Source: an uncultured Hungatella sp. (GTDB lineage Bacteria; Bacillota; Clostridia; Lachnospirales; Lachnospiraceae). Taken from it: a stretch of DNA of 43,634 bases. Positions 31,838 to 41,470 of this stretch are shown in pieces. Each line of letters starts with the position of its first letter. Position 1 is the stretch's first letter. Under the pieces are notes generated by a model, which ran no database searches, had not been told where the DNA came from, and saw only the letters and a program-made list of their open reading frames with translations. Position numbers and translations under genes: made by a program. The stretch is from NCBI GenBank assembly GCA_910585645.1, contig CAJUFP010000031.1:1-43634 (forward strand), read 5' to 3'.

Positions 31838-33067
31838 ATGAGTAGGATAAAAAATGATGAAAATAATGGGAAAGAATATAACCATATTCATGTTGTTTTT
31901 GCAACACATTCTTATTGGCCTCATCAGGATGGTGTACAGATGGTAAATCAATATTTGGCAGAGGGACTTGTTAACGCAGGATATAAAGTGACAATTTTGA
32001 CTAGCAGATTAGAAGGTTATAATGCATATGACAGACATAATGGGGTAGAAATTTATCGTTTTATACATAAGTCTATATTAAAGCTTAATTTTGGAGAAAG
32101 CATAAAGTTTAAAAAATTTTTATTGAAAAATGATAGTAATATAGATGCTTTGATTGTCGTAGGAGCACAGTCCTTTGCAGGTGAGTGGATAATGCAGATT
32201 AGTCATAGGCTTTCATGCAGAAAGATTATATATATGCATGGAATGCGGTCAGAACATATTGACATATATAAAATAAAGACTGTAGAACATTTTTTAAAAG
32301 AGAGCATACTAAACTTATGGTTTCGTGCGTATTTTAAGTACTACTGGAATAAAATTATGAATTTTGACGTAGCAATACATTTATTTGAACGGGACAATAG
32401 TTTTTCGTATTTTAAAAGACATGGGTTTGATAAGAATTTTGTAATTAAGAATAGTTGTGATAAAGCACTATTCGAAAGTAAAATGGATCAAAAAGAGATT
32501 GATCGACTTATAGGACAATATGAAATTAAAGATAAATACTTTCTATCAGTTGCAAATTATGGAAAGAATAAAAATCAAAAGAGAGCTATAGAGGCTTATT
32601 ATGATGCTGATATTGCGGAAATAAGTATGGTATTTATTGGGTCAGAAAAGAATAAATATTTTGAGCAATTAGAGAGATTAAATTCTATTATGGAAGAAAG
32701 AGACAAAGGCGAACATGAAGTAAAACTGCTTTATAGTATTTCCAGAGATGATACGTTGAGCCTCATCAGAGGCGCCTATGCCATTATACTAACCAGTGAT
32801 AATGAATATTTTCCCGTTACCATTGTGGAAGGGCTTGCTGCTGGGAAACCCTATATTTCAACAAATGTTGGTGTAATACCACAACTTCCAGGCGGTGTAA
32901 TAGTGCATAATGATTCTGAGCTTGCGTATTGGATGGAATATTATGCAAATAATCCCCTATTCGTAGAGCAAATGAGGGAGATAGGAAAAGAGTACGCTTC
33001 GACAGAACTGTATGTGGAAGATAAAATAGAGCAATTGGAAAATATTATCATGAGTATAGGAATGTGA
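31838..33067 (+). CDS. GT4 glycosyltransferase
   Basis: 409 residues from ATG 31838 (gaaggga upstream). GT-B architecture: an N-terminal nucleotide-independent half beginning HVVFATHSYWPHQDGVQMVNQYLAEGLVNAGYKVTILTS, and a C-terminal half with YFLSVANYGKNKNQKRAIEAY and the donor site DNEYFPVTIVEGLAAGKPYISTNVG. The EFFP-type signature is slightly altered (NEYFPVTIVEGLA). Cytoplasmic, acting on lipid-linked intermediates. It is strongly AT-rich like its neighbours. Confidence 0.88.
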   Translation: MSRIKNDENNGKEYNHIHVVFATHSYWPHQDGVQMVNQYLAEGLVNAGYKVTILTSRLEGYNAYDRHNGVEIYRFIHKSILKLNFGESIKFKKFLLKNDSNIDALIVVGAQSFAGEWIMQISHRLSCRKIIYMHGMRSEHIDIYKIKTVEHFLKESILNLWFRAYFKYYWNKIMNFDVAIHLFERDNSFSYFKRHGFDKNFVIKNSCDKALFESKMDQKEIDRLIGQYEIKDKYFLSVANYGKNKNQKRAIEAYYDADIAEISMVFIGSEKNKYFEQLERLNSIMEERDKGEHEVKLLYSISRDDTLSLIRGAYAIILTSDNEYFPVTIVEGLAAGKPYISTNVGVIPQLPGGVIVHNDSELAYWMEYYANNPLFVEQMREIGKEYASTELYVEDKIEQLENIIMSIGM

Positions 33068-33120
33068 ATCCGTGATCCATAAAGGTTGTGTTAAATTTTA
33101 TAGATAACAGGGGAGATTAA

Positions 33121-34233
33121 ATGATCCGAGTTTTACATAGCGCAGGAGATATGATCAAAGGTGGCGGAATAGAGGCATTTTTGATGAATATATATAGAAA
33201 TATTGACAGAAAAAGAGTACAGTTTGATTTTGTCTGTTCAAAGTATTGTGAGAATTCATTCCAAGATGAAATAATATCATTAGGTGGAAAGATATACTAT
33301 TTAAAGACTAGAGATTATTGTTATAGACGTAATTATAATGAATATTATAACCTCCTTAAAAAGGTTGAAAATATTCAAATTGTACATGTACATGTATCTT
33401 CACTGATGGATATCTCATTGCTGAAAGCAGCATATGATTGCAATATACGAACTCGGATTATCCATGCGCATGCTTCAGGACAAACCGGTCCTCAGGTATT
33501 AAATTTGATTCATTACTATAATCAACATCGTATTTCTTATTATGCAACAGAGTTATTTGCCTGTTCGGATCTGGCAGGAAAATATGAATATTGCAATATA
33601 GGAAAAAGGAGAGGATTTACGATAATAAATAATGGAATAGAAACAGAACGTTTTAGATTTGATGTAGAAGCCCGAGATCGGATAAGAGGAGAGTATGGAT
33701 TAGAAAAAAGTTATGTGATTGGAAATGTTGGAAGAATGGTGTCTTATAAAAATCAGATGTTTATGTTGCCTATATTAAAGAAAGTACTAGAAAGTATCCC
33801 GGAAGCAAAGTTACTGATTGTTGGAGAAGGACCGTTAAAAACTAAAATTGTAGAGAATGCTCAGAAATTAGGTATTGAGAATCAAGTGATCTTAACAGGA
33901 TCAAGAGTAGATGTAAACGATTTATATAGCGCGATGGATGTATTTTTATTCCCTTCCATTTTTGAGGGTTTTGGAATCGTTCTCATTGAAGCACAGTGCT
34001 CAGGATTGCCATGTGTGGTGGCAGATAGCAATATACCATCAAGTATTAAACTCTCTGATGATTTATTCTTTATTTCACTTAAAGATTCTACCAAGCATTG
34101 GGCTGAGAATATTATAAATTTATATAAAAGAGAGCGGATAGAGAGAGTAGAAGAAGCAAAAAATAAAGGTTATGATATTAAAGCAATATCAAAATGGTTA
34201 GGAAAATTTTATTTAGAACGAGGAAATATCTGA
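33121..34233 (+). CDS. GT4 glycosyltransferase (EpsF-like)
   Basis: 370 residues. The start MIRVLHSAGDMIKGGGIEAFLMNIYRNIDRKRVQFDFVCS is typical of EpsF-like transferases of Firmicute capsules. Conserved sites: NNGIETERF, VIGNVGRMVSYKNQMFMLPI, and the donor site FPSIFEGFGIVLIEAQCSGLPCVVAD with the EGFG...E signature. ggggag is 5' of the ATG. Only 1 nt separates its stop from the polymerase gene. Confidence 0.92.
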   Translation: MIRVLHSAGDMIKGGGIEAFLMNIYRNIDRKRVQFDFVCSKYCENSFQDEIISLGGKIYYLKTRDYCYRRNYNEYYNLLKKVENIQIVHVHVSSLMDISLLKAAYDCNIRTRIIHAHASGQTGPQVLNLIHYYNQHRISYYATELFACSDLAGKYEYCNIGKRRGFTIINNGIETERFRFDVEARDRIRGEYGLEKSYVIGNVGRMVSYKNQMFMLPILKKVLESIPEAKLLIVGEGPLKTKIVENAQKLGIENQVILTGSRVDVNDLYSAMDVFLFPSIFEGFGIVLIEAQCSGLPCVVADSNIPSSIKLSDDLFFISLKDSTKHWAENIINLYKRERIERVEEAKNKGYDIKAISKWLGKFYLERGNI

Positions 34234-34234
34234 C

Positions 34235-35359
34235 ATGCTAATGATCTCTCTTATATATATATTTGTGTTTATAGCAGGGCAGTTTACGGCAACATGTTTA
34301 CGGATTAAAATACATAGAAGGTTACAGATCATAATGCTTTTAGTTAACGCATTAGCTTTATCTGTAGTGGCGTTTTACTTTGAGCCGAAACAAAGTGATG
34401 ATTTATATAGACATTTTTTATCGATTGATGCTTATAGATCATATTCATATTCAGCATATGCGCAGGCCCAGTATTTAAGCCCGCTAATAGTATGGAAAGG
34501 GATATTGGTTTTTGTATCAAGACTTAGAAGCAATCATTATCTTCCTGCAATAATAGTTTTGATAGATTATATTATATTTACTTATAATTACAATACTGTA
34601 TCAGAAAAGATGAATATAAATAGAAGCGTTTTTTTGATTTATTTTCTGGTTCACTTTTCTATGCTGCAGTTCGTTTCAATATTTTCGGGACTAAGAAATG
34701 TGTTTTGTTTTTTTATCAGTGGGGCAATCCTTTTAAGAAAGATTTTATTTGATGAAAAAATGATCAGTTATATACCTATTATTATATTAGGTATGTTAAT
34801 ACATCCAGCAATTTTGATTCCTTTTTTTTTATATTATGCCTCGCGCTTGTCATTTAAACATAAATTAGTTTATGTAGTATTGGCGTTTTGGCCAATAATA
34901 ATTGAAGCAGTGTTATTCTTTCTGCGCAGGTTAGATACAGCATACTTAAATTTGATTGTGAGAAAATTAGATGACTATATTACAGTTAGATATCCTATAG
35001 ATTATAGAAAGTTGCTGGTTGAATTTGCATTTATGATTTTTGTATATATGCAGTTGATCTTACTAAAGAACAGAAAATACCACTGGCCTTCCTGGGCGTC
35101 AAAATATACTGAATTTATTTTTGTCATGATAATATTTATGCTTTCGTCTTTTTTCTGTGCGTATTATTTAGAAGAAAGGATGATGATCTTTCTTGGGATT
35201 CTTTATTTACCTATGCTTCAGCTATTTCGTGATTTATATAGAAATTCTTTGTGGCATTTTTTCATCTTTTTGTATCTAATTATTATAGTTGGATGGAGTG
35301 CATATGGATTAGTAGCCCTGCTGTCACATATGAAATTACTGACTATGGTTTTTGTATAA
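34235..35359 (+). CDS. EpsG/Wzy-type polysaccharide polymerase
   Basis: 374 residues with about nine to ten hydrophobic segments, such as LIYIFVFIAGQFTATCL, IIMLLVNALALSVVAFYF and FAFMIFVYMQLILL. An early conserved region PKQSDDLYRHF resembles the acidic loop seen in EpsG-family proteins. Membrane proteins of this kind join undecaprenyl-linked repeat units outside the membrane. It is placed with the Wzx-type flippase two genes later, as expected for Wzx/Wzy assembly. Sequence in this family is poorly conserved, so topology and context carry the call. Confidence 0.78.
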   Translation: MLMISLIYIFVFIAGQFTATCLRIKIHRRLQIIMLLVNALALSVVAFYFEPKQSDDLYRHFLSIDAYRSYSYSAYAQAQYLSPLIVWKGILVFVSRLRSNHYLPAIIVLIDYIIFTYNYNTVSEKMNINRSVFLIYFLVHFSMLQFVSIFSGLRNVFCFFISGAILLRKILFDEKMISYIPIIILGMLIHPAILIPFFLYYASRLSFKHKLVYVVLAFWPIIIEAVLFFLRRLDTAYLNLIVRKLDDYITVRYPIDYRKLLVEFAFMIFVYMQLILLKNRKYHWPSWASKYTEFIFVMIIFMLSSFFCAYYLEERMMIFLGILYLPMLQLFRDLYRNSLWHFFIFLYLIIIVGWSAYGLVALLSHMKLLTMVFV

Positions 35360-35378
35360 ACTAGGGAGGAAAGAATAA

Positions 35379-36245
35379 ATGAGCAGGTTGACAATTTTTA
35401 CGAGTTTATATAATAGTGAAGAAAAGGTAAAGAGACTTTATCAAAGTCTATGCGAACAATCGGTTAAAGATTTTATATGGCTAACGATAGATGACGGTTC
35501 AACAGATTCGACGAAAAGGGTAATAGATAAATATATTAGTGAGGGAAAAATAGATATTAACTACGTATATCAAGAAAATGGTGGAAAACACCGTGCGATG
35601 AATCGTGCAATACAAATTGCGGATACAGAACTTTTTGTAACAATTGACCATGATGATTATTTTGTTTCAGATGCGGTAGAAACTATATTAAGGGTGTGGG
35701 ATAGTACAGAAAAAGGAAGAGACTTGATTGGCATGGTGGGGTATCGCGGTAAGAATGATACGGAGACTATGCATGGTGAAAGGTTTGCGGATAAAGATTA
35801 TTGTCAGTTTCGAGAGTTAATATCAAATGAATGTAATTTTGAAACTACAGTTATTTTTCAAACAGAAAGAGTAAAGGCCTTTTCCTATCCGGAGATCAAA
35901 GGAGAATATTGGGCAGTTGAAGCGTATTTGTTTCGAATGATAGACTATAGTAACTATATTTTTAAGAAAATTGAAAAACCATTGATCATATGTGAATATC
36001 TTCCTACCGGATTAACGATGAGTGGAAAGTTTAATTATCCCAAAGGATTATTGCGTTATTATGAAATGATCGCAAATAATGAGAGAAAGTGGATGGAACG
36101 TATTGAAGCACGGAGTAAATGTATAGCATTAGGTAAAATCACAGAAGAAGAAGTTCATGTATCTTTTGATTTCTTAGAAAATCTAATTGCATTTATATTA
36201 AGTCCAATTCCATATACTCATTATAAGAAAATTTTGAAAAGTTAG
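35379..36245 (+). CDS. GT2 glycosyltransferase
   Basis: 288 residues of GT-A fold: LTIFTSLYNSEEKVKRLYQSL, then WLTIDDGSTDSTKRVID, YVYQENGGKHRAMNRAI and the metal-binding DHDD in FVTIDHDDYFVSDAVE. This is the GT2 family arrangement for a cytoplasmic transferase. agggaggaaag lies just before the ATG. It starts 19 nt after the polymerase stop and ends 14 nt before the flippase. Confidence 0.92.
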   Translation: MSRLTIFTSLYNSEEKVKRLYQSLCEQSVKDFIWLTIDDGSTDSTKRVIDKYISEGKIDINYVYQENGGKHRAMNRAIQIADTELFVTIDHDDYFVSDAVETILRVWDSTEKGRDLIGMVGYRGKNDTETMHGERFADKDYCQFRELISNECNFETTVIFQTERVKAFSYPEIKGEYWAVEAYLFRMIDYSNYIFKKIEKPLIICEYLPTGLTMSGKFNYPKGLLRYYEMIANNERKWMERIEARSKCIALGKITEEEVHVSFDFLENLIAFILSPIPYTHYKKILKS

Positions 36246-36259
36246 GGGAAATATACTAA

Positions 36260-37786
36260 GTGAAATCTCGAACAAAGAACGCAGCAAAAAACACAATATT
36301 CTCCATACAATATCAGTTTGTAAATATACTGCTAAAGTTTGTTATGAGAAGTGTATTTATTTATTGTTTAGGAAAGGAATATCTTGGGGTTAGTGGTGTG
36401 TTTTCAAATATACTAACTGTCTTAGCGTTATCGGAATTGGGGATAGGGACAGCGATTATTTATGATTTATATGATCCGATAGCGAAGGGAGATGAGAATA
36501 AAGTTGCGCAGTTGATTAGATTTTATAGAAATATTTATTCCATAATTGGTATATTCATTTTGATATGCGGGATGGGCGTAATACCATTTTTGGATAAGAT
36601 TATTAAAGATGTTCCTAACGTTAATAATATTACAGCGATTTACATACTGTTTTTGATAAATACCGCAAGTACCTATTTTTTTGCACAATATATATCACTT
36701 TTTAATGCATTTCAGAAAAATTATATTAATACAAGATATAATATGATATTTTCTATATTAAAGGTTCTTTTAGAGTGTATTTTTTTATGGTTCTTTCGAA
36801 GTTATTTTGTTTATTTGACTATTGAAATTATTATATCAATTGTATGTAATTATTTGATTTATAAAGAAGCAATTAGGCACTTCCCTTTTATTAGGAAAAA
36901 GGTTAAACCTCTTGTGATAAGTGAGAAGAAGCATATTTTTATTAATGCGTTATATAATTTTTCGAGAAAGTTTAGTGGAACAATAGTGTGTGCCACGGAT
37001 AATATATTAATGTCAATTTTAGTTAGTACTGTTGTAGTTGGAATTTATTCGAATTACGCTCTTATTATGCAGATCGTTTCCACTTCGACCGTTATGCTTG
37101 TCAATGCTTTAACTGCAGGTGTGGGAGATTATTGTGTAAATGAAGATGGAGATAGTAAGTATAAGCTTTTTCGGAGAATTAACTTTATGTATTTTTCTCT
37201 TTATATGATGATATCAATAGGATTTCTCAGTGCGATACAGCCGTTTATACAGATTTGGATAGGAAATGAATTTTTATTATCTTATTCGATTGTAATTTTG
37301 ATTATGGTTAATTGCTATATAAGCGGAATGAAGCAACCTTTAGAAATATTTATTTCGGCTGATGGCTTATTCCAGAAATTGTCAGTAGAACCATGGATAA
37401 CAGCTGCTTTGAATCTGTTTTTTTCAGTCGTAATGGGAAAACAAAATGGTATATTAGGAGTAATTTTAGGAACAACAATTAGTCAGCTATTAACAGATGT
37501 ATGGTATTACGGATATATTGTATTTAAGTATTCGTTTAATCAAAAATTTATTTGCTATATAGAAACCTATATAAAGAATATAGTGGTAGTAGTTGTTGCA
37601 TGTGTATTCATGATATGGGGAGATATGTATTTGTTTTCAGATTTATGTTTAATTGGACAATTATCTGCAAATATTTTTTTCTCTCTTGTGATATTTGTTG
37701 TTACATGGATGTTATTTTTTCATAAAACAGAGGAATATATATATTTCCAAAAATTGATATTAAAAATTATCTCAACCCGTAAATAA
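36260..37786 (+). CDS. Wzx-type polysaccharide flippase (MOP superfamily)
   Basis: 508 residues from GTG 36260 (agggga upstream), with about twelve to fourteen hydrophobic segments. The N-terminus KNAAKNTIFSIQYQFVNILLKFVMRSVFIYCLGKEYLGVSGVFSNIL is the typical entry of Wzx/RfbX-like exporters, followed by LSELGIGTAIIYDLY. The central NFSRKFSGTIVCATDNILMSI and VVGIYSNYALIM also fit. It would flip the lipid-linked repeat unit for the EpsG/Wzy-type polymerase. Confidence 0.92.
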   Translation: MKSRTKNAAKNTIFSIQYQFVNILLKFVMRSVFIYCLGKEYLGVSGVFSNILTVLALSELGIGTAIIYDLYDPIAKGDENKVAQLIRFYRNIYSIIGIFILICGMGVIPFLDKIIKDVPNVNNITAIYILFLINTASTYFFAQYISLFNAFQKNYINTRYNMIFSILKVLLECIFLWFFRSYFVYLTIEIIISIVCNYLIYKEAIRHFPFIRKKVKPLVISEKKHIFINALYNFSRKFSGTIVCATDNILMSILVSTVVVGIYSNYALIMQIVSTSTVMLVNALTAGVGDYCVNEDGDSKYKLFRRINFMYFSLYMMISIGFLSAIQPFIQIWIGNEFLLSYSIVILIMVNCYISGMKQPLEIFISADGLFQKLSVEPWITAALNLFFSVVMGKQNGILGVILGTTISQLLTDVWYYGYIVFKYSFNQKFICYIETYIKNIVVVVVACVFMIWGDMYLFSDLCLIGQLSANIFFSLVIFVVTWMLFFHKTEEYIYFQKLILKIISTRK

Positions 37787-37830
37787 TACAGATATAATTT
37801 TTTGGAGTATAAAAGATAAGGAGCGTAATA

Positions 37831-38913
37831 ATGGTACTTAACTTAGCAGAAAAAACTATTTTAATAACAGGAGCTGCAGGCTTTATCGGGGCAAACCTGA
37901 CATTGCAGTTACTAAAATGTACGGAGTCCATTCATGTTGTCGGAATTGACAACATGAATGATTATTATGATGTAGGACTTAAGGAGTGGAGACTGAGTCA
38001 GATTGACAAGTTAATAAATTGTCACAGGGGATCTTCTTGGGATTTTGTTAAAGGTTCTATTGCGGATAAGCGAATGGTCGAAGGGATTTTTAAGGATTAT
38101 GCCCCAGATATCGTTGTAAATCTGGCAGCGCAGGCAGGTGTCCGTTACAGTATTGTTAATCCAGATGCTTATATCGAGAGCAACATAATAGGATTTTATA
38201 ATATTCTGGAGGCATGCCGCCATTCCTACGATAATGGATCCAAAGGAGTGGAACATCTAGTTTATGCATCTTCTTCGTCAGTATATGGTTCAAATAAAAA
38301 AATTCCATATTCTACAGATGACAAGGTGGATAATCCGATATCGTTATATGCAGCGTCAAAGAAGTCAAATGAACTAATGGCTCATGCGTATGCGAAATTA
38401 TATAATATTCCGTCTACAGGTCTTCGGTTTTTTACTGTGTACGGACCAGCAGGAAGGCCGGATATGGCCTATTTTGGATTTACTGATAAGCTTCGAAATA
38501 GTGAGTGTATACAGATTTTCAATTATGGAAATTGCAGAAGGGATTTTACGTATATAGATGATATTGTAGAAGGTATAGAATGTGTTATGTGCAGGGCGCC
38601 TGAAAGAAAGATAGGAGAGGATGGATTGCCGATCGCTCCCTATACAATTTACAATATTGGCAATAATCAGCCAGAAAGTTTACTTGATTTTGTCAATATT
38701 TTGCAACAAGAACTGGTTTTTGCAGGTATCCTTCCAGAAGATTACGACTTTGACGCACATAAGGAACTTGTTCCTATGCAGCCCGGAGATGTGCCTGTTA
38801 CATATGCTGATACAACAGCTTTGGAGAGAGATTTTAGATTCAAGCCTAAGACGGAACTCAGGGACGGATTACGAAAATTTATCCAATGGTATAAGGAATT
38901 TTACAGGATATGA
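37831..38913 (+). CDS. UDP-glucuronate 4-epimerase-like NAD-dependent epimerase
   Basis: 360 residues, extended SDR fold. NAD site ILITGAAGFIGANLTLQLL; active-site region SSSSVYGSNKKIPYS with the YxxxK motif YAASKKSNELMAHAYAKLY; HLVYASS; and RFFTVYGPAGRPDMAYFGFTDKL, the pattern of UDP-GlcA 4-epimerases (LpsL/Cap1J type), including AAQAGVRYSIVNPDAYIESN. It makes UDP-GalA for the capsule. The preceding gap is short and holds an aaggag site. Other decarboxylating or dehydratase relatives are less likely given the AGVRYS and RPDMA motifs. Confidence 0.87.
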   Translation: MVLNLAEKTILITGAAGFIGANLTLQLLKCTESIHVVGIDNMNDYYDVGLKEWRLSQIDKLINCHRGSSWDFVKGSIADKRMVEGIFKDYAPDIVVNLAAQAGVRYSIVNPDAYIESNIIGFYNILEACRHSYDNGSKGVEHLVYASSSSVYGSNKKIPYSTDDKVDNPISLYAASKKSNELMAHAYAKLYNIPSTGLRFFTVYGPAGRPDMAYFGFTDKLRNSECIQIFNYGNCRRDFTYIDDIVEGIECVMCRAPERKIGEDGLPIAPYTIYNIGNNQPESLLDFVNILQQELVFAGILPEDYDFDAHKELVPMQPGDVPVTYADTTALERDFRFKPKTELRDGLRKFIQWYKEFYRI

Positions 38914-38934
38914 ATTTGGTTTAGTGTAAAATTT

Positions 38935-38963
38935 TTGTTTGAAGCTTTAATTGTAAATATTAG
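38935..38963 (+). promoter_or_regulatory. Weak promoter candidate before the serine acetyltransferase gene
   Basis: TTGTTT (38935-38940), 17-nt spacer, TATTAG (38958-38963). It could let the last four genes be expressed without the capsule promoter. AT-rich context lowers confidence. Confidence 0.3.
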
Positions 38964-38986
38964 ATAAAACCTTGGAGGACAAAAGA

Positions 38987-40048
38987 ATGTGTGAAGAGAG
39001 TACTGGTAATGAAACTATTTTATCTAATGCGCAAATCACAAATTTTTATGCGGAATGTATTGATGATGCCGCAAAGGCTCTGAAGGATATCTTTGGAAAA
39101 AAGAAGATGGCTTTGGGCATCTCTGATGAAGATATTTTCGGTTTAGCTAACACGGTAATCGTTGAATCCGGTTTTTTGAAGGATATCAAGAGGTTTGCTG
39201 AAAGCGATCCTGCCGCAAAGGGGTCCTTTTCTTATGTTTACAGGGCATATAAAGGGATTAAGGCGATCATGTACTACCGGATCGCAAGAGGTATCTTAAC
39301 ATGGGATGCCCTATACCATGTGGATAAGGGAATGGTGGCGGTTATCGTGCGGACCTTGTGCGAAAAGGAGAAGGTGGAGACAGGGATTGATATCCATCCT
39401 TCCGCTCAGATCGGCGAAGGCTGTGTGATCGATCATGGCATTGGTGTGAGGATTGGAGTGGACGCTTATGAGAACAGTACTGTTATTATTGGGGAGACCG
39501 TAATTATCGGGAAAAATTGTACGATCTTGAACGATGTGGTTATTGGAGCGGCAGATGTAAATCAGGGAGAATCAGAGGGAAGAAGACACCCGGAAATAGG
39601 AAATGATGTTACGATATGCGCAGGCGCGAAGATCTTGGGCAGAATCATTGTGGGCAATAGAGTCTTCATAGGTCCGGGGTGCCGTATCATACATGATATT
39701 CCGTCGGATTCAAAGGTGTTGATTGTCAACCAGCTGCAGATAATCAGCATAAAAGATACACAGCCTGTTATTCTGGACGGTGTAGTTTCTGATGGAACAA
39801 ATCTGCTGTTGTATGGTGAAAATATAAAAGAGGTTGAGCTTGTGGCAGTAGGCGAGGATTATGGTCCTGAAAACAGTGTGGCAGTATCTGTTTTAGAGCG
39901 GACCAAACGCTGTGTGACATTTACAATGAAAGTGTGCTGTCAGATGGAGACAGACCTGAGGAATATTCATTTAAAGGTCGTTTCAGGTGAAAAATACTTT
40001 TTTGTAAGTTCTGATGTGATTCGAAGATACTTAAAGAAAACGATTTAA
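38987..40048 (+). CDS. Serine O-acetyltransferase (CysE/SatA-like) with C-terminal extension
   Basis: 353 residues from ATG 38987 (ggagg 9 nt upstream). Residues about 1-130 are the helical CysE N-domain (DPAAKGSFSYVYRAYKGIKAIMYYRIARGIL). The hexapeptide helix at about 135-250 holds the catalytic His150 in CVIDHGIGVRIG and GRRHPEIGNDVTICAGAKILG. It makes O-acetylserine from serine and acetyl-CoA. About 95 extra residues follow VNQLQIIS, reading as a small beta-rich domain (LLLYGENIKEVELVAVGEDYG, CVTFTMKVCCQMETDL) not seen in ordinary CysE. It leads a four-gene set with a GTPase, a CysK-like enzyme and AlaX. Confidence 0.87.
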   Translation: MCEESTGNETILSNAQITNFYAECIDDAAKALKDIFGKKKMALGISDEDIFGLANTVIVESGFLKDIKRFAESDPAAKGSFSYVYRAYKGIKAIMYYRIARGILTWDALYHVDKGMVAVIVRTLCEKEKVETGIDIHPSAQIGEGCVIDHGIGVRIGVDAYENSTVIIGETVIIGKNCTILNDVVIGAADVNQGESEGRRHPEIGNDVTICAGAKILGRIIVGNRVFIGPGCRIIHDIPSDSKVLIVNQLQIISIKDTQPVILDGVVSDGTNLLLYGENIKEVELVAVGEDYGPENSVAVSVLERTKRCVTFTMKVCCQMETDLRNIHLKVVSGEKYFFVSSDVIRRYLKKTI

Positions 40049-40073
40049 TGAATATTTCAAGGGAGGATTATCC

Positions 40074-41420
40074 ATGGTAAAGAATATAGTGGTATTTGGT
40101 ATGGCGCATTCGGGGAAGTCTACCTGTATTGGATATATGTATAACAGGACCAGGGAAAAGGATCCTAATTATAATTTTGAGGATTACATAGCCCGTTTAA
40201 AAGAAGAACTGGAAGAATATGATGATTCCCGGGATTATGGCTATCTGGTAGATGAATTTATTGAAGAGCGGAAAAGGACAAAGGCAAGTTCAGGGCAATC
40301 GAAGAAGATCCATTTAAAACCTATTGAGATAGGCGGAACGGAGATCATTGTGATCGATACGCCGGGAAGCGAGCATAAAACAATACAGAGACAAAAGGGG
40401 ATGTATTATGGCGAAATAGGAGTATTTTGTATTGAGGCAAGGCAGCTGACAAGCGAGGATTTTTTTATAAAAAAGAGATTGTTCTCTGCATTCATGGCAA
40501 CTATGATGTTGTGGTCAAAATTCAACAGGCGGACGATCATCGCGTTAACCAAAATGGATCAATGTGATTATCGGGAAGATGTTTACAATAAGGCCAGAGA
40601 GATGATCAAGCAGCTGTGCGAGATGGTGAATGTGGCGGCGATCATTCCTATATCTGTAGATGTCAAAGGTAGGAAAGCCCACAATGTTTGCGTCAAAAGT
40701 CCGGAGATGCTATGGTATAAGGGCAATTCTCTGGAAGATGAGCTGACGTTTGAGATAGCCCGGGCTGAAAATAAACAAAATAATACGCCGTTACTCTTCT
40801 ATGTGGACAGAAGCTATGTGAGATCCCAACAATATACGGGACAAAGCTGGAGGGTGAAGATCCTTCAGGGGGAACTTAGTGTGGGACAGGAGATAAAAAT
40901 GTCCCCTGTCCGTGTAAATGGGGAGGTTCAGACGATCAGGGCAAAGATCAAGAGTATCAGAAGCGATCTGGAGCGGGCCCAGAAGGAACCGGTATATGTA
41001 TCTTTTGCGCCTGCGGGAAGCTTTGTCGGAATCGATCTTTGCGAGATTCGACTGGGAAACAGGAAAATTCATAAAGAAGATCTGAAAACATTAAATACCA
41101 GCTGTGGGTTTTCATATGACATGAATTATAAGATTGCAGATCAATTTAAATTCAGGACAAACTTTGTCAATGTACAAAAGGCCAATCTGGGAAGACAGAT
41201 GGATGTCCTGTGGTTTGGGAGGGCGATCACATTTCAGGTTTGCAGGCGGGAGGTTGTTATGAACGGCGTAGAGATCGTAGGGAAATTGGAAAACAGATGG
41301 ATAACAATGCCTATGACAAATGACGGCCAGTTTTTGATCCGCGATCTGATTATCCGTTATGATAACAATCCGAATGTGGATCCGTTTTTGGAGGCGGAAT
41401 TAATGGACATTTTTAATTAA
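40074..41420 (+). CDS. EF-Tu/CysN-like translation-factor-family GTPase
   Basis: 448 residues. G1 is FGMAHSGKST (residues 8-17, in place of GHVDHGKST), G3 is DTPGSEH (Asp95-Gly98) and G4 is TKMD (159-162). About residues 20-85 form an enlarged, charged switch-I region (EEYDDSRDYGYLVDEFIEERKRTK). Domain II follows at about 245-345: WRVKILQGELSVGQEIKMSPV, then VSFAPAGSFVGIDLCEI. A third beta-barrel-like part (FRTNFVNVQKANLGRQMDVLWFGR) is present, so the EF-Tu/EF-1A/CysN three-domain plan is kept. No CysD is nearby, arguing against sulfate adenylation. Family members bind aminoacyl-tRNA or act as GTP-driven switches. The neighbours make a serine-derived amino acid and deacylate tRNA. The function is unknown. 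Confidence 0.75.
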   Translation: MVKNIVVFGMAHSGKSTCIGYMYNRTREKDPNYNFEDYIARLKEELEEYDDSRDYGYLVDEFIEERKRTKASSGQSKKIHLKPIEIGGTEIIVIDTPGSEHKTIQRQKGMYYGEIGVFCIEARQLTSEDFFIKKRLFSAFMATMMLWSKFNRRTIIALTKMDQCDYREDVYNKAREMIKQLCEMVNVAAIIPISVDVKGRKAHNVCVKSPEMLWYKGNSLEDELTFEIARAENKQNNTPLLFYVDRSYVRSQQYTGQSWRVKILQGELSVGQEIKMSPVRVNGEVQTIRAKIKSIRSDLERAQKEPVYVSFAPAGSFVGIDLCEIRLGNRKIHKEDLKTLNTSCGFSYDMNYKIADQFKFRTNFVNVQKANLGRQMDVLWFGRAITFQVCRREVVMNGVEIVGKLENRWITMPMTNDGQFLIRDLIIRYDNNPNVDPFLEAELMDIFN

Positions 41421-41470
41421 GTGTTTAGATGTGCAAAGTAAAAATATCTGTACGGCAGGAGGAGAGGACT

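Noticed and set aside
40074..41420. GTPase as the CysN subunit of ATP sulfurylase
   Set aside because: No CysD, CysC or sulfite-reduction gene is adjacent, and the G1 and switch regions differ from CysN; kept only as a fold-level similarity.
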